A stretch of DNA of 64,000 nt from Gemmatimonadota bacterium (GTDB lineage Bacteria > Gemmatimonadota > Gemmatimonadetes > Longimicrobiales > Gaopeijiaceae), in the NCBI GenBank assembly GCA_016873995.1, contig VGVR01000016.1:1-64000 (forward strand). Reading direction: 5' to 3'. The position numbers and the translations under genes were made by a program. The notes beneath the pieces are model-generated. The model made no database searches. It was not told the origin of the DNA and was given only the letters and a program-made list of their open reading frames with translations. Numbering within the stretch: the stretch's first letter is position 1; every line of letters starts with the position of its first letter. This document shows positions 61,024-64,000 of this stretch, in pieces.

Positions 61024-61739
61024 GCTCTCTGGATCTGCAGGAGGGGGACGCGCACGTCCTCGGCTCGTGTCGCGACGAAGAGGATCGCCTCGGCCACGTC
61101 GGTGGGGCGCAGCATGTCCCGACGGTCCGGGAGGTCGGGGCGCGCGTCGGGGTCGAGTGCATCCCAGAGCGGGGTGTCGGTTGCCGACGGCTCGATCAGC
61201 GTGGCGCGCACCCCGGTCCCGCGCAGCTCCTCGAGCAGCACCTCGTGGTAGCCGCGCAGGCCGAACTTCGAGGCAGAGTAGGCCGCGTTGCCGCGGAACG
61301 CCCGCCGCCCCGACACCGAGCCGACGTTCACGATCAGGCCCGACCTCCTGGTGAGCATCGCCGGAAGCACCACTCGGTTAACCAGGAACGGCCCGCGTAG
61401 GTTGACCGACACCGCTCGATCGAAGTCGACCACGGATTCGGTTGCGCACGACGCGAGGCCGAAAACCCCCGCCGCGTTGACCACCACGTCGGGAGCTCCG
61501 CCCAAGGCGTCCATCATCCCGTCGAGGGCTTCCCAAGTGGCGGCGTCATCCGTCAGGTCGACCACGAGTGCCTCGCCACCTACCTCCGCTGCGAGCGCGC
61601 GCACGACCCGGTCCGAGCGCGCGAGGCACCACACGCGCGCGCCCGCGTCCGCCAGCGTCTCCGCGACGCAGCGGCCGATGCCCCGGCTCGCACCCGTCAC
61701 CAGCGCCGTGCGTCCCGCGAGCGCGCCTGCCTCGGTCAT
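61020..61739 (-). CDS. Short-chain reductase in the pterin operon
   Basis: A 239-aa classical short-chain dehydrogenase. Cofactor motif TGASRGIGR at residues 15-23, NAAG at 88-91, and the catalytic Ser141, Tyr154 and Lys158 (SVSG; YSASK). The enzyme that finishes tetrahydrobiopterin, sepiapterin reductase, is of this family and size. The position between cyclohydrolase and QueD makes a pterin carbonyl reductase the best guess, but no pterin-binding residue can be confirmed from sequence alone. ATGA overlaps link it to both neighbours. Confidence 0.85.
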   Translation of the reverse strand: MTEAGALAGRTALVTGASRGIGRCVAETLADAGARVWCLARSDRVVRALAAEVGGEALVVDLTDDAATWEALDGMMDALGGAPDVVVNAAGVFGLASCATESVVDFDRAVSVNLRGPFLVNRVVLPAMLTRRSGLIVNVGSVSGRRAFRGNAAYSASKFGLRGYHEVLLEELRGTGVRATLIEPSATDTPLWDALDPDARPDLPDRRDMLRPTDVAEAILFVATRAEDVRVPLLQIQRA

Positions 61740-63337
61740 GAGAGCGGCCGGTGTGCGCTCGTGGTGAGGCGGAGGAACTCGTCGCGGGTACGCTGATCTT
61801 CCAGGAACACGCCCCGCATCGCGGACGTGATCGTCTTCGAGTTCTGCTTTTCCACTCCGCGCATCATCATGCAGAGGTGGTAGGCCTCGATGACCACCGC
61901 CACACCCTGCGGCTGGGTGGTGTCCCAGAGCGCCTGCGCGATCTGCTCGGTGAGACGCTCCTGCACCTGGAAGCGCCGGGCGAACACCTCCACCAGGCGG
62001 GCCAGCTTGGAGAGCCCCACGATCCTGCCGTTGGGCACGTAAGCTACGTGCGCCTTGCCGAAGAAGGGGAGGAGGTGGTGCTCGCAGTTGTGCGTCAGAT
62101 GCCCCCCCACGAGGAACGTCGGGTGCGGTGAGCACTTGTAGCTGTAGACGCGGAAGGGCTTCTTGCCGGCGGCGCTCACGGGTCGGACGCCGCGAACCGC
62201 CACGAATTGCGACTCGACCAGGGTAGTGCGATGGTCTTCCTGTTGGAAGCCATGCTTCCCAAACCAGCCGGGCTGGTTCCAGCGATCCGTCACGTAGAGC
62301 TGCGATGTTCCGCTGACGCGGGGCGTGAAGCGTGCGTCGATCGCATCAGCGAAGTCCACGAGGAACGGAGCGTTGGCGTTGACAATCACAGAACCCGTTC
62401 CCTGCGTCACGCGGGATCCGTCGCCGTCCAAGTAGCCATCGATGAACCCCTGCATGCAGTCGCGTGAGTTCAGTACGACTCGCGGGAAGGTTTGGCTCAT
62501 GTGGTGAGCGTCGCCGCCGAGCCACATGCGGAACAGGTTGGCCAGATAGGACGAGACCACACGCACGCGGAACCCCGGAACCTCTCGCTCGGGGAAGCCG
62601 GAGGGCCTGCTCACGGGCTCGATCACCGGCGCAACCCCGAAGGCTCGAGTGAGGCAGCCGGCAAATCGCCGCGCGAAGTCATGGTCGTTCACCACCAACG
62701 ACAGGGACCGGTCTCCCACCGTACCATCTGAGCAGACCGCACCGATCGCGTAGCCCAGCTCGCATCCGACGGCGGGCGCGTAGTGCTTTCGGCAAAGCGA
62801 TCGCGGGTTCGTCCATTCCACCGCGCAGCCCTCGAGATTTTTCGCCTCGACCCATCCGCTGGGTGTCGCTACCGGATGGTCGGGAGTGACGCGAAACGTG
62901 CCCTCGTCTGTCTCGACTTCGACCAGCCCGCGCGCCGGACGCGATGAGACCTCGGTTACTGTAGTCTGCGTGACACGCCCGTCGTGCAGCGTCCAGAGCC
63001 GATCGCCCACTCGCACACGAGCAGCGCTCTTGGCTCCACCCACGACGTTCACGATCTGCTTCGCCGGCACGCACATCGAATACACCTCGATGTCCTTCAC
63101 CAGCACCATGTTCTGGTGCGACTCCTCGAAGAGCGCATCCGCGAGCACGACGTCGGGCTTCTCGGTGTATCCCTTGGTGAGGAACGCCATCGCTTCGGCC
63201 ACACGCTCGGGAGTCCTCCGCATTCCTTCCCGGTCGGGGTCGTCCCCCAGGCGCCGGATCATCTCCGCGACGAGCTCCTCGAACGGCACGTCGCCCAGGC
63301 CCGCGCCGGCCCCCGACCGCTTCGGCTTCTCGCTCAT
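61736..63337 (-). CDS. folE: GTP cyclohydrolase I containing an intein
   Basis: A single 533-codon frame encoding a cyclohydrolase in two parts. Residues 1-88 are the N-extein ([40 protein letters not shown]), 89-417 an intein, and 418-533 the C-extein ([60 protein letters not shown]). The joined 204-aa protein is a normal type I enzyme. The zinc ligands are Cys418, His421 and Cys489, equivalent to Cys110, His113 and Cys181 in E. coli. The intein sits directly before Cys418, which is also the +1 nucleophile of splicing. Starts and stops overlap both neighbours as ATGA. Confidence 0.95.
   Translation of the reverse strand: MSEKPKRSGAGAGLGDVPFEELVAEMIRRLGDDPDREGMRRTPERVAEAMAFLTKGYTEKPDVVLADALFEESHQNMVLVKDIEVYSMCVPAKQIVNVVGGAKSAARVRVGDRLWTLHDGRVTQTTVTEVSSRPARGLVEVETDEGTFRVTPDHPVATPSGWVEAKNLEGCAVEWTNPRSLCRKHYAPAVGCELGYAIGAVCSDGTVGDRSLSLVVNDHDFARRFAGCLTRAFGVAPVIEPVSRPSGFPEREVPGFRVRVVSSYLANLFRMWLGGDAHHMSQTFPRVVLNSRDCMQGFIDGYLDGDGSRVTQGTGSVIVNANAPFLVDFADAIDARFTPRVSGTSQLYVTDRWNQPGWFGKHGFQQEDHRTTLVESQFVAVRGVRPVSAAGKKPFRVYSYKCSPHPTFLVGGHLTHNCEHHLLPFFGKAHVAYVPNGRIVGLSKLARLVEVFARRFQVQERLTEQIAQALWDTTQPQGVAVVIEAYHLCMMMRGVEKQNSKTITSAMRGVFLEDQRTRDEFLRLTTSAHRPLS
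62087..63073 (-). other. Intein with LAGLIDADG-type endonuclease domain (329 aa)
   Basis: Splicing blocks are in order. Block A begins with Cys89 ([20 protein letters not shown]). Block B is [15 protein letters not shown] with Thr151-x-x-His154. The first LAGLIDADG helix is [15 protein letters not shown] and the second [15 protein letters not shown], both keeping an acidic residue. Block F is [14 protein letters not shown], and block G GGHLTHN ends with His416-Asn417 before +1 Cys418. All splicing residues of a class 1 intein are present, so it should be active. Both endonuclease acids look present, so homing may be possible. Confidence 0.93.
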
Positions 63338-63780
63338 GCCTCCCCCTTGGCCGTTCCCCCGGCGGACGGACCCGCGTACTCGACCCAGTTCCGCTCCGTC
63401 TCCCGCAGCAGGACCTTCGCCAGCCGCACGCCTGTCGGCAGCTCACCCGCCAGCCGCGCCCAGATGGCAACGGCCACGTTCTCGGTCGACGGGTTGATCC
63501 CCTCGAGCCAAGACACCTCGGCGTTGAGGTTCTTGTGGTCGACGTCCAGGAGCACGCGCCGCTCGACGAGCTCCTTCAGGCGCTTCAGGTCCATGACGAA
63601 GCCCGTCTCGGGATCGACAGGACCCTCTACAGTCACGTCGAGCTCGTAGTTGTGCCCGTGCCAGTTCGGGTTCGCGCAGTCGCCGAAGACGTCGCGATTG
63701 CGCTGGTCGGACCAGTCCGCGCGGAACAGGCGATGCGCGGCGCAGAAGTGCACCCGCCGTGTGGCTCGGACGACGGCCAT
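63334..63780 (-). CDS. 6-pyruvoyltetrahydropterin synthase, animal type
   Basis: A 148-aa T-fold enzyme that turns dihydroneopterin triphosphate into 6-pyruvoyltetrahydropterin, the second step to tetrahydrobiopterin. It is closer to the eukaryotic form than to Que[21 protein letters not shown] matches the mammalian FGKCNNPNGHGHNY region, with catalytic Cys35, zinc ligands His16, His41 and His43, and Asp81-His82 in [14 protein letters not shown] also follows the animal pattern. It is the first gene of the operon, with ATGA overlap to the intein-bearing cyclohydrolase. Confidence 0.92.
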   Translation of the reverse strand: MAVVRATRRVHFCAAHRLFRADWSDQRNRDVFGDCANPNWHGHNYELDVTVEGPVDPETGFVMDLKRLKELVERRVLLDVDHKNLNAEVSWLEGINPSTENVAVAIWARLAGELPTGVRLAKVLLRETERNWVEYAGPSAGGTAKGEA

Positions 63781-63824
63781 GGACCCGACCCGACTGAAGA
63801 ACCCGAACGTTGGATGAAGCGAAG

Positions 63825-63864
63825 GGCCGGCGCCCCGACCACCAGAGGTGGCGGGGCGTCGGCC
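63825..63864. terminator. Strong GC hairpin upstream of the pterin operon
   Basis: A 13-pair stem (GGCCGGCGCCCCG with CGGGGCGTCGGCC, one G-U) carries an inner CCACC/GGTGG pairing. It lies 45 bp before the pterin operon start. Without a T-tract its role is uncertain; on the reverse strand it would end a transcript coming from beyond the window, just before the operon. Confidence 0.5.
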
Positions 63865-63891
63865 CCCGCATACACATCGGAGGGGGTTATT

Positions 63892-63985
63892 GAAGCCCGG
63901 GAGTTACAGATGGTGACCTCCCCGAGCCCTGTCGCTTTCCCCTCGAGGGGGCCTAGCGTCGTTCCCAGGAGTCAGTCCCGGCTTC
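63892..63985 (-). other. Possible structured RNA, unclassified
   Basis: On the reverse strand GAAGCCGGGA (63976-63985) can pair with TCCCGGGCTTC (63892-63902), with a bulge, enclosing a large internal loop and an apical stem CCCCTCGAGGGG (63939-63950). A long closing stem with a big open loop and an apical hairpin is superficially like 6S RNA, but conserved 6S sequences are not recognised. No ORF is supported in 63781-64000. Confidence 0.25.
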
Positions 63986-64000
63986 GGTACGTTGGCTCAA

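Noticed and set aside
63870-64000. tmRNA, SRP RNA or RNase P RNA at the window end
   Set aside because: Conserved tmRNA ends, the SRP tetraloop region and RNase P core motifs were looked for on both strands and not seen.

Overview
The window is about 64 kb of very GC-rich bacterial chromosome. Several features point to Gemmatimonadota or a close soil/sediment relative. These are an acidobacterial-type orphan ABC permease (ADOP), a relic of the serine/threonine kinase family that is amplified in Gemmatimonadota, a geranylgeranyl-reductase-like flavoprotein, PQQ dehydrogenases with secreted cytochrome c, and many GTG/TTG starts with ATGA/GTGA gene overlaps. The lineage is an inference from gene content, because no rRNA is present.

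Layout. 1-5.1 kb is an accessory patch: a complete ISL3-type insertion sequence beginning at base 1, an IS91-like transposase relic, an XRE/nucleotidyltransferase toxin-antitoxin-like pair behind a perfect palindrome, and tRNA-Lys(CUU). It also carries an operon of two small membrane proteins, an intein-free folE and a BLUF blue-light sensor, behind a near-consensus sigma70 promoter. 5.2-12 kb holds a quinoprotein dehydrogenase with its cytochrome c, a cold-shock gene flanked by terminators, a hydrolase, VanZ and DUF4159 genes, and a deletion scar joining two truncated genes. 12.2-28.8 kb is mostly metabolism: archease-RtcB RNA ligase, ApbE, a geranylgeranyl-reductase-like enzyme, a site-2 protease, a metallo-beta-lactamase fold enzyme, glutaryl-CoA dehydrogenase, an MFS exporter, an NAD-isocitrate-type dehydrogenase, a second PQQ sugar dehydrogenase, MsrB, a cupin and a branched-chain aminotransferase. 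28.9-35.2 kb is a surface-glycan cluster in which one large membrane glycosyltransferase-like gene carries an in-frame amber codon. 35.3-47 kb holds a protein-isoaspartate methyltransferase, a U32 peptidase-family protein, the ADOP permease, an orphan CcmH, a DNA glycosylase and a TPC-type metal ATPase. 47-48.7 kb is a second decaying toxin-antitoxin patch. 48.7-59.8 kb is mostly envelope, housekeeping and lipid-activation genes.

The most striking object is at 60.5-63.8 kb. Four genes are linked by exact 4-bp ATGA overlaps: an animal-type 6-pyruvoyltetrahydropterin synthase, GTP cyclohydrolase I, a short-chain reductase and a QueD-type synthase. The cyclohydrolase gene is interrupted by a 329-residue intein with a LAGLIDADG-type endonuclease domain. 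The intein sits immediately before the catalytic zinc-ligand cysteine, so the cysteine that completes splicing is also a zinc ligand of the mature enzyme. The first three genes match, in order, the classes of enzyme that make tetrahydrobiopterin. A second, divergent and intein-free folE lies about 60 kb away with the light sensor, so the genome has two pterin-entry enzymes in different regulatory settings.

Limits: starts are chosen from ribosome-binding sites, overlaps and family alignment recalled from memory. No database search was possible. Antisense ORFs created by GC bias are left out.
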